Below are positions 29,096-38,015 of a stretch of DNA of 64,000 nt, in pieces. Under the pieces are notes generated by a model. It saw only the letters and a program-made list of their open reading frames with translations, searched no databases and was not told the DNA's origin. The stretch spans positions 5,598,577 to 5,662,576 of the forward strand of contig NZ_KB731324.1 in the NCBI RefSeq assembly GCF_000353285.1, read 5' to 3'. Both the position numbers and the translations under genes were made by a program. The DNA comes from Leptolyngbya boryana PCC 6306. GTDB taxonomy: Bacteria; Cyanobacteriota; Cyanobacteriia; Leptolyngbyales; Leptolyngbyaceae. Numbering within the stretch: position 1 is the stretch's first letter; each line of letters begins with the position of its first letter.

Positions 29096-29521
29096 TCAAA
29101 TAAATTTCCAACTTGAGAAGGTTGCAGCCTGTCCACAAGGTTGATCGAGTTCATCCAAAACCGTCCAGAGGATGACGTTTTCAATCCAGAATCGTTTCCC
29201 GGTGCTAGAAATCCGAACACCCCGATAGTCACTGATATAGCCTTGGGCTTTTGCTTGCGCGAGCAGACGCGATCGCTCTTCTTGGCTGATCGGTTCTGCG
29301 GAATATCTCGATGGCAATTGTGTAAAGGTGTCCCAGTCCATTTCCCAGAGGTCTAACGCTTGCCGATTCGCATAGTTAAAAATGGGATCAGATTCGGTTC
29401 CATGCGAAACCACGACAAAAGGAGCTTCAAACAAGGCTTCAGGCGTTTCGATTAACGGTTTGCCTGTCCAATGCTGAAAGCTTGTAATCAAGCGTTGAGC
29501 CTGTTGAATTCGAGAAATCAT
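29096..29521 (-). CDS. MEKHLA domain protein (PAS-like)
   Basis: A 141-residue single-domain protein with the MEKHLA/PAS-like pattern: VVVSHGTESDPIFNYANRQALDLWEMDWDTFTQLPSRYSAEP, then FWIENVILWTVLDE. Such domains occur at the C-terminus of plant HD-ZIP III factors and as free proteins in cyanobacteria; a ligand- or redox-sensing role is proposed but unproven. Its ATG overlaps the DUF393 gene by 4 bases, making it third in the murJ-DUF393-MEKHLA operon. Confidence 0.85.
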   Translation of the reverse strand: MISRIQQAQRLITSFQHWTGKPLIETPEALFEAPFVVVSHGTESDPIFNYANRQALDLWEMDWDTFTQLPSRYSAEPISQEERSRLLAQAKAQGYISDYRGVRISSTGKRFWIENVILWTVLDELDQPCGQAATFSSWKFI

Positions 29522-29928
29522 TGGGGGAAGTTACAGTCGCAAGCAGGATAAGCGGTTTGATACGTCTCGGATCGCCGACCAAACAGCGCATATCGATTAT
29601 CTCGAACTTGGGCATAGACGCGATCGCCGACCCATTTCATTCCCGGCAAATTTCGATAAGCGGTCACAAATACATTGCCTGTCGGTAAGAGTCGTCCAAT
29701 TTCTTCGGCGGCATCACTGCCTTGCCAACGTCGATCAGGCTGGTTGTTATCGATCACAATCATTCCCATTTCGCAATCTTTAGCCGTAACACCAAATTGA
29801 GCTAATCCAGCTTCGTCTTGCATCGGGAGATATTGAAAGAGCTTGCCTTGATCAATTTGTTCGAGAACTTGAACGAGATTCGAGCAAAGATTGCATTGCC
29901 CATCGTAAATGACGGTGTAAGGTTTCAT
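29518..29928 (-). CDS. DUF393 (DCC family) thiol-disulfide oxidoreductase-like protein
   Basis: A 136-residue protein opening with VIYDGQCNLCSNLVQVLE, the DCC motif (D-x-x-C-x-x-C) of the YuxK family, a thioredoxin-like fold. It has a second Cys pair at the very C-terminus (ACDC). Redox activity is inferred from the CNLC motif. It overlaps both neighbours by 4 bases (murJ upstream, MEKHLA downstream), so all three are translationally coupled. Confidence 0.85.
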   Translation of the reverse strand: MKPYTVIYDGQCNLCSNLVQVLEQIDQGKLFQYLPMQDEAGLAQFGVTAKDCEMGMIVIDNNQPDRRWQGSDAAEEIGRLLPTGNVFVTAYRNLPGMKWVGDRVYAQVRDNRYALFGRRSETYQTAYPACDCNFPQ

Positions 29929-31550
29929 CGGCTAAAACGTTGACGAATACGATCGACAAATTGATCGACTTCCTCTAATTTTAGCTGAGTCGCTAAGAGC
30001 GCGAAGACGACAAGACCGATACTGCCCGCGATCGTTGTTTGAGCCAGCGCTAAGAAGAACCCTTTGAACCCGGATAAATTGGCGATCGCGTTAGAAATAA
30101 ACCAGCTTGCAGTTCCAGCAAGAATGCTACTACTCGCTAAGCCTAGGATCGAATACCCCCATTGGAACAACGGTAAGCCTCCCAATCTACGGTTTAGAAA
30201 ATAGAGCAGTACGAAAACTGAGAGAATATTCACGCTCACGGTTGCTAGTACGATCCCAACAATGCCAAACGGTTTGTAAAACAGAAAATCGAACAAGGCA
30301 TTGAGAAAGATATTGACCATACTAATTTTGAACGGAGTGTCGCCATCTCCCAAGCCATAGAACACCCGCACGAGAACGTCCCGACTGAGATAAACAAACA
30401 TTCCCACCGCATATGCCATTAAGACAGACGCCACAAGCTGAGATGCTTCGGGTTTGAATGCGCCTCTTTCGTAGACCACTCGCACGATCGGAGTTGCTAG
30501 TGAAATCATCAATGCACTTAGCGGCAGCATCACAACCGCAGTTCCAAGTATCCCTTGGCGAATCCGCTGTTTTAATTGGTCAGCCTGACTCGGATCAGCC
30601 AATCTAGAAAATGTAGGTAACAGCGGGACGAGGATCATATTCGAGAGAATCCCCAACGGCGTTTGAACGAGCAGATTGGCATAATCCAAACTCGCGATCG
30701 CGGCAACAGCATTCGGTAAAAACGCCGCAAACGTTAAATCTGTAATCACATTAATTTGCAACATTCCAGACGAGAATAAAGCGGGTCCCATCACGCGCAG
30801 CACTTCTTGAACGCCCGGATCATTCCAGACAAATCGCATTCGGAATCGTCCTAATCCCGATTGGCGCTGTGCCCAGAACTGAGCTAACCATTGCAGAACT
30901 GTTCCAATCAGCGTTCCGAATGCGAGTACTATTCCTCCAATCAATGCATAATTCGGATTTGTACTTGCAGATCCCGCAGTCAGGATAAAAATTCCAATGC
31001 CCGCAATTAGCGTCAGGCTTGACAGCAAAGGACTAATCGACGGCAGCCAGTACTGATCAGCAGCATTTAATGTGCCAAATCCGATGCCAATCATTCCAGC
31101 AAACCAAGCGATCGGAGCCATGATTCGCAATTGCTGAATAGCGATCGCTCTCGTCTCAAGTCCTTGTGCCGTTTGCTGCAATCCACTGGCAAGTAGATCA
31201 ATAAAGAACGGTGCAAAGATAAAAACGACGATCGCAACAACGAGAAAAATACTGCCAATTAAGGTTGAAATTGCTTCTACTAAAGGAGCAGAGTCTTCTT
31301 TTTTCCGCTTGGCTAGAGCGCTCACCATGCCGCTATGGAAAGGCCCATTAATTCCGCCAAGCAGAATGAGGAAAAAGCTCGGAATAATGGCAGAAATATC
31401 ATAAGCGGCTTTTGCCGTACCGACTCCAAATGCAAAGGCGATCGCGAGTTGTCTGACCAGTCCAACGACTTTGCTGATAAGAGTTGCGATCGCAACGATT
31501 CCTGCGATTCCTGCAAGAGAGCGTTTCGGTTTGGGTTGTGTTTCAGTCAC
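29925..31550 (-). CDS. murJ: Lipid II flippase MurJ
   Basis: A 541-residue polytopic membrane protein of the MVF/MviN family that moves the peptidoglycan precursor lipid II across the cytoplasmic membrane. About 14 hydrophobic spans are visible. Signature regions include LISKVVGLVRQLAIAFAFG at the N-terminus, PSFFLILLGGINGPFHSGMV, and YVNLLVQTPLG-like DYANLLVQTPLGILSNMILVPLLPTFSRL. First gene of an operon with DUF393 and MEKHLA genes (4-base overlaps). Confidence 0.93.
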   Translation of the reverse strand: MTETQPKPKRSLAGIAGIVAIATLISKVVGLVRQLAIAFAFGVGTAKAAYDISAIIPSFFLILLGGINGPFHSGMVSALAKRKKEDSAPLVEAISTLIGSIFLVVAIVVFIFAPFFIDLLASGLQQTAQGLETRAIAIQQLRIMAPIAWFAGMIGIGFGTLNAADQYWLPSISPLLSSLTLIAGIGIFILTAGSASTNPNYALIGGIVLAFGTLIGTVLQWLAQFWAQRQSGLGRFRMRFVWNDPGVQEVLRVMGPALFSSGMLQINVITDLTFAAFLPNAVAAIASLDYANLLVQTPLGILSNMILVPLLPTFSRLADPSQADQLKQRIRQGILGTAVVMLPLSALMISLATPIVRVVYERGAFKPEASQLVASVLMAYAVGMFVYLSRDVLVRVFYGLGDGDTPFKISMVNIFLNALFDFLFYKPFGIVGIVLATVSVNILSVFVLLYFLNRRLGGLPLFQWGYSILGLASSSILAGTASWFISNAIANLSGFKGFFLALAQTTIAGSIGLVVFALLATQLKLEEVDQFVDRIRQRFSR

Positions 31551-31606
31551 ATTAAATACGGCAAAATTGGCTTCACTTATTTAAGCACCTACCCGATCAT
31601 TCAGCA

Positions 31607-32956
31607 CTACAAGATCATTTTCTCCATTGCAGTCTGCAAGTCCTGAGTAAGATCTGCAACGGCTTGTTTTGTAGCACGTCGATCGCCTTTGGTAGCCGCC
31701 GCACGATCGCTGACTGAAATCGGATCGCCCACGGTGATTAAGACCGATTGTTTCCCGAGCTTGGGACGTTTAAAGGCATCGCCACCTTTGATCCGGGTAA
31801 TCATATCCCATAAGAGTAAGGTCGTTTCCGCAAAGCGATCGAGCGAAGGTTTTTCGATCACATATCTTCCAGTGACCGCAACAAAACTCTCGACGAGCCG
31901 CATATGCCAAATTCTCAGACTAGCTTCTTCGGCAACGCGATCGGCAAGTCCTCGATCAACCGGAGAGAGTTCGCCTAATTTCAGATCTTCTCGGAAAATT
32001 AAATCCCAGGCTGCTTGCTCTAAGCGGCGACAGCGATCGATGACGCTTCCTTTCGGTTGAATATCAAAATACTGTTCTGCAACAGTCAAAGCTGAATCCA
32101 TTAGGACTTGCAGCCGCAGTGCCAATCTCGCATTCGGTTCAGCATGTTCGACTGAGGGTAGATCTTGATGATAAAACTTCTTGTAAAACGATTCCATCAC
32201 CGTTAGCATATGTTCTGCGATCGTATACAGTCTTGCATAGCGATCGGGATTTTTCGGTGTGATTCCTGTATCGGTTTCTAATTCACCTAACAGTTGATCA
32301 ACCGGAGTCCAATCGCGTTTGACATAGTGATATTGAATTCCGATCGGAACAATGATCACTTCTTCATTACGATTTGCTTTTTGTAAGTCTTCGACACACC
32401 AAAATCCCATCTGTGCGATTCCGGGTTCGAGCGGGCTGACAATTTCGTTATGTCCATTGGTTGCGCCTTCGGGGGCAGCCATCAGCGGGAATTGTCCATT
32501 GGCTAAAAGGTCGCGGGCTGAGCGCAATCCAACGCGATCGAGTTTGCCGCGATGAATCGGAGTTCCGCCCAGTTTCGAGTAAATCCAGCCAACTCTAGAA
32601 CCTGCCCATAACGGAATGCCGCGATCGTACATGAAGTGAGAGTGAGTCGGTAATCTGAGCCGAATGCCTTGGCGACGAGCAGTCCGAGGCAGCAGATAGT
32701 GCATCAAATACATTAGGCAAAACGGATCATCCGAACTCGGATGCCGAAAAGCCATGAGTAAGCGGATTTTGCCGGATTGAAATTGTTCGTACAGATCAAC
32801 AAGTTTTTCGACCTGGATCGCTTCGATTCGGGAAATCGCAGTTCTGTGTCGCATCCAGAACGGGAGAATCGATCGCATTCCGCGCAGGATGCTCATGTTC
32901 AGGTCGGGCGGGATAAATTCAAGTGGGGGTTGGACAAATTGACGAGGGCGCGACAC
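31607..32956 (-). CDS. Acyltransferase of the PlsC (glycerolipid acyltransferase) family
   Basis: A 449-residue protein. HPSSDDPF near residue 72 is the HX4D catalytic motif, and PLMAAPEGATNGHNEIV supplies the substrate-binding block III. It probably transfers acyl groups to lysophosphatidate or a related lipid. It is much longer than typical PlsC (about 240 residues) because of a helical C-terminal region of about 200 residues seen in cyanobacterial paralogues. It lies upstream of murJ on the same strand (56-base gap). Confidence 0.82.
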   Translation of the reverse strand: MSRPRQFVQPPLEFIPPDLNMSILRGMRSILPFWMRHRTAISRIEAIQVEKLVDLYEQFQSGKIRLLMAFRHPSSDDPFCLMYLMHYLLPRTARRQGIRLRLPTHSHFMYDRGIPLWAGSRVGWIYSKLGGTPIHRGKLDRVGLRSARDLLANGQFPLMAAPEGATNGHNEIVSPLEPGIAQMGFWCVEDLQKANRNEEVIIVPIGIQYHYVKRDWTPVDQLLGELETDTGITPKNPDRYARLYTIAEHMLTVMESFYKKFYHQDLPSVEHAEPNARLALRLQVLMDSALTVAEQYFDIQPKGSVIDRCRRLEQAAWDLIFREDLKLGELSPVDRGLADRVAEEASLRIWHMRLVESFVAVTGRYVIEKPSLDRFAETTLLLWDMITRIKGGDAFKRPKLGKQSVLITVGDPISVSDRAAATKGDRRATKQAVADLTQDLQTAMEKMIL

Positions 32957-33044
32957 AGTAAACTGCTCCTAACACAAGAGATGTCAGTATCTTAGATGCA
33001 GTTTTTTCAGATGATCACGATCGCGTTACAGATTGATAATCGGT

Positions 33045-34313
33045 TCAGAAAATAAAGTTCAGTTTTAACTGCCAGCCTGTTTCTGTGCGAATCAGTTCAA
33101 TTTGTCGAATGAATTCTCGAAAATAAAATCGGCGTTCTGCTTCTGAAAGATCCAACCAGAATTGAGGAATCGAAACCGTTTGAGCGATCGCTTTCAAATT
33201 CACCGGAGGCAGTTGAGACAGTTGCGCTTGTAATTGAGCGATTTCACTTCGCAATTTGTACGATCGCAAATCTGCGGTTTCTGAGTCTAAAATTCCAGTT
33301 TCAATCAAAGGTGGAATTTGTTCAAGAATTGATTGCTTTTGGACGATCGCACTGTTAATTCTTTGCTTGATGGCATCAAGATCAGGAATTCCCGCTTCTG
33401 AAACAGCACGCGGAAGATCTTCGCAAATTCTCTCGATCGTGGATTGAAGAATGTCATCATATGCGATCGCTTTGCATTGTTTCGGACATTGCATCGGACG
33501 AAGATATAAGTACTCTTTTTGTCCTTTCTTTCGAGATGTCACGCGTGTCACCGTCATTCCCGATTGACACTCACCACAAGTAACGAGACCTGCAAGCGAT
33601 CGGGGTGCGCTCGCAGTTCGAGCAGGTAAACGACGGTTGCGGCGCAGTAAGCGATCGATTTGTGCGGCTTCATCACGCGACAAAATAGCAGGATGAGTGT
33701 CGGGAATCGTTTCGCCAGTTTGATACTCCAAATCCCCTCGGTAAACAGGGCTAGTGAGCCAGCGTTGTCCGGTCGAGACTGAAATTTTTTTGCCGTATTT
33801 CTTTTCTAAAAATCGGACAGCATCGCGTAGAGAACCGTAGAGGAGAAAGCGATCGAAGAATTCTTTCACGACTGGGGCAGTTGTGCGATCGAGAATATAG
33901 CGATTTCGACTGCGCCGATAGCCGTAAGGGGCTTTTCCGGGTGGAGCGAGGGTTTTGACTCGATTTTGGGCGTGACCTTGCCGAATTTTGCGGCTGCGTT
34001 GGTTGTACTGTAAGTTCTGTAATTGTTCGAGTGTCGTCGCAGAGAGTGTTTCAGATTCAAGCGTAATCAGTTCGATATTCAGAGTTTCGAGTTGAGCAAG
34101 TCGGTTTTGGATTTCAGCGATCGATTCTCCGAGATCCTCGACTTGTCGAATTAGTAATTGAACGGGTTCATTTTGATGATCGTCGATGAGTTGCTGTAAT
34201 TGAGTTCTTTGCGTTGTGAAATCTTGATAAATGCGATCAACGTTGTATTCCGAAAATACTAACTCTGACGATTCTTCTAGCAATGGATCAGAGTAGAGAT
34301 AAGCAATCACCAT
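33045..34313 (-). CDS. Serine recombinase homologue with degenerate catalytic domain
   Basis: A 422-residue protein. The central recombinase DNA-binding domain (GKAPYGYRRSRNRYILD ... TGQRWLTSPVYRGDL) and zinc ribbon (TCGECQSG and CPKQC) are intact, with coiled coil after them, as in XisF-type large serine recombinases. The N-terminal catalytic domain is short (about 85 residues) and altered: the family's DRLGR becomes EDLGE, and the YxRxS start becomes YLYSD, so the key arginines are absent. No att site or mobile element is near. It is last in an operon with a secreted protein and a VOC protein, which argues for a housekeeping or regulatory DNA-binding role (inference). Confidence 0.8.
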   Translation of the reverse strand: MVIAYLYSDPLLEESSELVFSEYNVDRIYQDFTTQRTQLQQLIDDHQNEPVQLLIRQVEDLGESIAEIQNRLAQLETLNIELITLESETLSATTLEQLQNLQYNQRSRKIRQGHAQNRVKTLAPPGKAPYGYRRSRNRYILDRTTAPVVKEFFDRFLLYGSLRDAVRFLEKKYGKKISVSTGQRWLTSPVYRGDLEYQTGETIPDTHPAILSRDEAAQIDRLLRRNRRLPARTASAPRSLAGLVTCGECQSGMTVTRVTSRKKGQKEYLYLRPMQCPKQCKAIAYDDILQSTIERICEDLPRAVSEAGIPDLDAIKQRINSAIVQKQSILEQIPPLIETGILDSETADLRSYKLRSEIAQLQAQLSQLPPVNLKAIAQTVSIPQFWLDLSEAERRFYFREFIRQIELIRTETGWQLKLNFIF

Positions 34314-34317
34314 GCGG

Positions 34318-34683
34318 TTATGCTTCTCCTAATTCAATGATATTTCCATCTGGATCTTTAACGAATAAAGCGGGTCGCCCCGAAGCACTCATTTGAATCT
34401 CACATCCTGCCTGAATCAAGGTTGCTTTAGCCGTTTCAATGTTCTCGACCGAAAACGCTAAATGCCGATTTCTACCCCACTTTTCAGCAAAAGTTTCCGA
34501 AACCGGAGCCGAATCTGCGATCAAATGAATTTGAAACGACCCAATCTCATACCAAGCCCCCGGAAACTTCAACACTCGATCGATCTTTTTCAACCCCAAC
34601 ACGGTTCCATAAAACTGCTCTGATTTCTCCAAGTCAGAAACCACGATCGCAGCATGTAAAAATTGGGTGAGTTGCATAACCAT
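34318..34683 (-). CDS. VOC (glyoxalase/bleomycin-resistance) family protein
   Basis: A 121-residue protein with two beta-alpha-beta-beta-beta repeats: LHAAIVVSDLEKSEQFYGTVLGLKK, then HLAFSVENIETAKATLIQAGCE and PALFVKDPDGNIIELGE. Candidate metal ligands are the N-terminal His, His in FQIHLIAD, HLAF and the final Glu. Metal-dependent lyase or dioxygenase activity is plausible but the substrate is unknown. The start codon overlaps the upstream stop (TAATG); a second ATG lies two codons later. Confidence 0.85.
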   Translation of the reverse strand: MVMQLTQFLHAAIVVSDLEKSEQFYGTVLGLKKIDRVLKFPGAWYEIGSFQIHLIADSAPVSETFAEKWGRNRHLAFSVENIETAKATLIQAGCEIQMSASGRPALFVKDPDGNIIELGEA

Positions 34684-35120
34684 TAACGTTTCGGTGCATA
34701 AATGGGCATCTGATTCGGATTATAAAGCGTAGGTTCAGATGTCGGTTGCACCTGTTCGACAACCTTAAAAATATTGATAAACAAGATATTTCGAGAACGA
34801 TCGACACAGCCAATAATGTCAGGATTGCGTGCCCCTGTCGGCAATTGAAAATAGTTCGAGCCGCCCGGACGCGGATAATCGTAATTATTAGCAGCACTTC
34901 CCGGACGCGGGAAGCTATAGCCATCGTCAATCATTCCCATTCTTCTGCCACAAAGATTTGAACGATCGCCCGGTTGCCTGACTCGAATCACAATTTGGCT
35001 ATCTGCATCATCTGAAAAAGAGTCAAGCATACTGTGCGGAATGCCATACTCTTGAGCTTTCACCGTACCGGGAATCAAGGCAACAGCACCGATTATCAAA
35101 GCAATTAGTTTACGTTTCAT
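34683..35120 (-). CDS. Secreted protein of unknown function
   Basis: A 145-residue protein with a clear signal peptide (MKRKLIALIIGAVALIPGTVKA, cleavage after AKA-like VKA). The mature part has two cysteines (CGRR and GCVDRS) that could form a disulphide, and a Pro/Asn/Tyr-rich middle with the short repeats YSFPRPGSA and YDYPRPGGS. It overlaps the VOC gene by one base (TAATG). I do not recognise the family. Divergent from the sigma-factor gene, with 97 bases between. Confidence 0.65.
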   Translation of the reverse strand: MKRKLIALIIGAVALIPGTVKAQEYGIPHSMLDSFSDDADSQIVIRVRQPGDRSNLCGRRMGMIDDGYSFPRPGSAANNYDYPRPGGSNYFQLPTGARNPDIIGCVDRSRNILFINIFKVVEQVQPTSEPTLYNPNQMPIYAPKR

Positions 35121-35217
35121 GTCGATTTCCTTTTGAGAACTGAATCAGAAGACTCAATCTGAGTTAAAAAATTGAGAAGTCATCACACTGATTCAATAGG
35201 AATCACTTCTTTGATTT

Positions 35218-36390
35218 ATGCGATCGCGCCAAGACCCATTAGAAACCTTTTCCACTTTCCTGCAATTTGAAGGCGATCGCGCTTCCACCTGGGCAACCGA
35301 TGCCCGATTGCGCCGCAGAATGCAGAAATGCTTAGAATCTGCCTCTGGCTCCCTCAATTTTTGGTCGCTCTATTGGTTCAAAATTTGGCAGGAAAAGAGC
35401 GATCGCGGTGCAGTTGATCATTTGACCGCTTACCTGCAAGAAACCTGCTATTGGTCGGCTCATAAGATGCTGCTGAATTTCGCAGCAGTGCAATATACAT
35501 TGCCAGATTGCTTCCAAGTCGCGATCGTCAAAGTTGAGAAAATTCTCCAAAACTTCAACGCCCAACAAGGCTTCAACTTACAAAACTACGCCAGTGCAAT
35601 TTTTTCCAGTACGATTCGCGATACCTTACGTCAGCGGCAAGAAGTTGATATCTGCACGAACTGGGCACTGCTTCGGAAAGTCAGCCAAAAGCGTTTAGTC
35701 GAATCGCTGGAAAATGCTGGATTGAGCGCAGAAACGATCGCATCTTATGTCCTTGCGTGGAACTGTTTCAAAACCTTGTATGTTCCGACTCAAGCCACAG
35801 GTACGCGAAAATTACCTCGACCCGATGATCAGACCTGGACAACGATCGCACACCAGTACAACAAAAATCGCGAAGCTCTACTCGAAGCAACTCCCACTCT
35901 GATCGAGAAATGGCTCATCACTTGTGCCAATGCTGCCCGAAATTATCTGAATCCCACTTTAGTTTCTATCAATACGCCGAAACCTGGATATGACTCCGGG
36001 GAACTCCTCGACGATGTGCCTGAAAGTCCAAGAGAATCTCTGATCGCAGATTTGATTGCAGAAGAGGAAATACAAGAACGTCAAGCCCAACGATCGAACC
36101 TCAACCAAGTCTTAGAAACCGCGATCGCACAGCTAGACGAAGAACTGCGCTCAATTTTGCGCTTGTACTATGCCGAAAATTGTACGCAGCAGCAAATGGC
36201 AACTCGTCTAAACATCAAGCAATACACGATTTCTCGCCGCCTCACCAAAGCCAAAGAACTCCTCCTCAAGAGCCTTGCTACCTGGAGTCAAGAAACACTG
36301 CATATTTCCCTCACCCCTGCCCTACTTCAAAGCATGAGTGCCGTCCTTGAAGACTGGCTACAAACCCACTACAAAAACCTGGAGAACTAG
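35218..36390 (+). CDS. Sigma-70-like transcription factor (cyanobacterial group 3/ECF-like)
   Basis: A 390-residue putative sigma factor. A region 2-like segment is seen around FNLQNYASAIFSSTIRDTLRQRQEVDICTNW in part (about 133-155), and a C-terminal region 4 helix-turn-helix in LRLYYAENCTQQQMATRLN and IKQYTISRRLTKAKELLL. The overall layout fits the cyanobacterial sigma family that pairs with DUF1822. The DUF1822 gene follows after 2 bases, then a terminator, then the double-glycine peptide genes. Control of those peptide genes by this factor is attractive but only an inference. ATG at 35218. Confidence 0.75.
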   Translation: MRSRQDPLETFSTFLQFEGDRASTWATDARLRRRMQKCLESASGSLNFWSLYWFKIWQEKSDRGAVDHLTAYLQETCYWSAHKMLLNFAAVQYTLPDCFQVAIVKVEKILQNFNAQQGFNLQNYASAIFSSTIRDTLRQRQEVDICTNWALLRKVSQKRLVESLENAGLSAETIASYVLAWNCFKTLYVPTQATGTRKLPRPDDQTWTTIAHQYNKNREALLEATPTLIEKWLITCANAARNYLNPTLVSINTPKPGYDSGELLDDVPESPRESLIADLIAEEEIQERQAQRSNLNQVLETAIAQLDEELRSILRLYYAENCTQQQMATRLNIKQYTISRRLTKAKELLLKSLATWSQETLHISLTPALLQSMSAVLEDWLQTHYKNLEN

Positions 36391-36392
36391 CC

Positions 36393-37469
36393 ATGTCTCT
36401 CGATCTCTTTCTCGAAACTGACCCGACCCGACTCTGGCAACCCAATTGGACAGCCTATCTCAATCAACTTTGTTTGAGTGCTCTACTTCCCTGGTTTCAA
36501 TCCGAAACGCCCAGTGCTAGAACCTGGGTCAACGCCAACGCACTTTCTAGCTTTTGGGAATTCGTAAATGGAACAGCTTTCACCGTCAACGGATTGCGAT
36601 TCGTTGTGATTCCCACTGAATCGATCGACCATGATGAACTTCGCATTCCGCAAGAATGGATTGATTTACCCACTTGGGCAGGCGATTACTATTTAGCGGC
36701 ACAAGTTGAACCAGACGAAGGGCGCGTCAGCGTTTGGGGCTATGCGACTCACCATACTGTTAAAACGCAAGGACACTTAGATTTCAACGATCGTACGTAT
36801 TGCCTCACCTCAGATCAACTTGCCAATCCTGAACTGATTTGGCTCACTTCAGAACTTTGTCAGCCCCAACTTCGAGCCGAGCTTGCAGCACTACCTGCAT
36901 TGTCGATCGAACAAGCAAACAATCTCATCACTCGGTTGAGCAATCCTGAGTTACTTTCTCCACGCTTAGCAGTTCCCTTTCAGACGTGGGGAGCATTGAT
37001 CGAGCATGGCGGCTGGCGGCAACGGTTATATCAATCGCGCCAAGGACTGATTCAGCCTTCGATTCTAGAATGGCTACAGTCTGGCGTTTCTCAACTCTTC
37101 AACTGGGAACGGCTCGAACTCCAACCCGGATATGCAGCAGCCCGAAGTGCAGATCTGACAGCACCAACGAATGTTTTATCTCGGGTGCTAGAAATCGCCG
37201 GACAGCAATATGAGTTACAAGTCATTCCGCAAGCGGATCAGACTTGGCGATTTGAACTGCACAACCTTTCACCCGGTGGAATGGTTCCAGGTGGCTTTAA
37301 GCTGCGTTTACTCACAGAAGATTTGCAGAGCTTTGAAGGCAATGAAGCGATCGCGCAAACAAGCGTTGAATCGCTCTCGATCGAAGTCGCGCTAGACCCT
37401 GGAGAAGGCATTGTCTGGGAGACTGAGCCGCTGAGTGAAGGCTACGATCGAGAAATCCTCCGCTTTTAA
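36393..37469 (+). CDS. DUF1822 family protein
   Basis: A 358-residue soluble protein of a cyanobacterium-specific family. Recognisable features are WVNANALSSFWEFVNGTAF, VVIPTESIDHDELRIPQEWID, LAAQVEPDEGRVSVWGYATH and a C-terminal beta-rich domain (FELHNLSPGGMVPGGFKLRLL). In cyanobacteria DUF1822 genes typically follow such sigma factors; here the gap is 2 bases. It might regulate its partner (an anti-sigma or co-factor role is a guess). A strong terminator follows at 37480-37516. Confidence 0.85.
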   Translation: MSLDLFLETDPTRLWQPNWTAYLNQLCLSALLPWFQSETPSARTWVNANALSSFWEFVNGTAFTVNGLRFVVIPTESIDHDELRIPQEWIDLPTWAGDYYLAAQVEPDEGRVSVWGYATHHTVKTQGHLDFNDRTYCLTSDQLANPELIWLTSELCQPQLRAELAALPALSIEQANNLITRLSNPELLSPRLAVPFQTWGALIEHGGWRQRLYQSRQGLIQPSILEWLQSGVSQLFNWERLELQPGYAAARSADLTAPTNVLSRVLEIAGQQYELQVIPQADQTWRFELHNLSPGGMVPGGFKLRLLTEDLQSFEGNEAIAQTSVESLSIEVALDPGEGIVWETEPLSEGYDREILRF

Positions 37470-37479
37470 TCGTGTTCTG

Positions 37480-37516
37480 AGACCCCCGAAATTTTGACAA
37501 CTTCGGGGGTCTTTTT
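37480..37516 (+). terminator. Terminator of the sigma/DUF1822 operon
   Basis: AGACCCCCGAA (37480-37490) pairs with TTCGGGGGTCT (37502-37512), followed by TTTT. A GC-rich 11-bp stem. It separates the regulatory genes from the peptide genes, which therefore need their own promoter within 37517-37662. Confidence 0.9.
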
Positions 37517-37662
37517 CAACCCAAAAATAAGTCCGCCAAATTGGCTACATATACAGCAAGAATTCCCCCATCCCAGAAATTCAGCAGATACCTTATATAC
37601 ATAGCAACTCAAACAGCAGTTGCTACTCTCAAAAAAAACATTCAACCACAACGGAGACCATC

Positions 37663-37881
37663 ATGATTATCAACGAATTGACCTATCAAGAAATCGCAAC
37701 CGAAGCTAACGAACTCGAAGGCGGAGTTGACTTCTCTCTCAACTACACTCAATTTCAACAACACACAACTTTGATGCAAACAGGTTCCACATCTGGTCCT
37801 GGCGGAAGTACTTCCTTTGCAACCGGTGGTAGCTTGCAAATTGATACGTCCGGCTTTGGCGGGATTGTTCTAGGTCTTTAA
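37663..37881 (+). CDS. Double-glycine leader peptide, bacteriocin-like precursor 1
   Basis: A 72-residue precursor. The leader MIINELTYQE...ELEGG ends with Gly20-Gly21, the classical cleavage site for C39-peptidase exporters. The predicted 51-residue core (VDFSLNYTQFQQ...) is free of Cys, rich in Ser, Thr and Gly, with GSTSGPGGST and a hydrophobic Gly-rich end (GFGGIVLGL). Its leader resembles that of the next peptide (MIIxxIxY...GG). GGAGA lies 6 bases before the ATG. Absence of Cys argues against lanthipeptide-type rings. Function is inferred only from leader and size. Confidence 0.7.
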   Translation: MIINELTYQEIATEANELEGGVDFSLNYTQFQQHTTLMQTGSTSGPGGSTSFATGGSLQIDTSGFGGIVLGL

Positions 37882-37894
37882 TTCACTGCCCGAT

Positions 37895-37923
37895 AAGTTC
37901 ACACCCTTGCCTGATGTGAACTT
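37895..37923 (+). promoter_or_regulatory. Intercistronic hairpin 1
   Basis: AAGTTCACA (37895-37903) and TGTGAACTT (37915-37923) form a perfect 9-bp stem with an 11-base loop, 14 bases after the stop of peptide 1. No T tract follows, so it is more likely an mRNA stabiliser or processing site than a terminator. Confidence 0.55.
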
Positions 37924-37949
37924 GTGAAACTCCATGCTCCCAAACTCTC

Positions 37950-37981
37950 GAACTCCGATTTCTCTGAAGAGATCGGAGTTC
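37950..37981 (+). promoter_or_regulatory. Intercistronic hairpin 2
   Basis: GAACTCCGAT at 37950 pairs with ATCGGAGTTC at 37972-37981, with CTC/GAG extending the stem past a small bulge around a TGAA loop. It is strong, without a T tract, and lies 35 bases before the second peptide gene. With hairpin 1 it could uncouple expression of the two peptides. Confidence 0.6.
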
Positions 37982-38015
37982 TAACTCCCTCTATCTCTAG
38001 CCAAGGAGCGATTTT

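Noticed and set aside
33045..34313. Serine recombinase as evidence of an integrated element
   Set aside because: No att-like direct repeats, cargo or phage genes nearby, and the catalytic motifs are lost.
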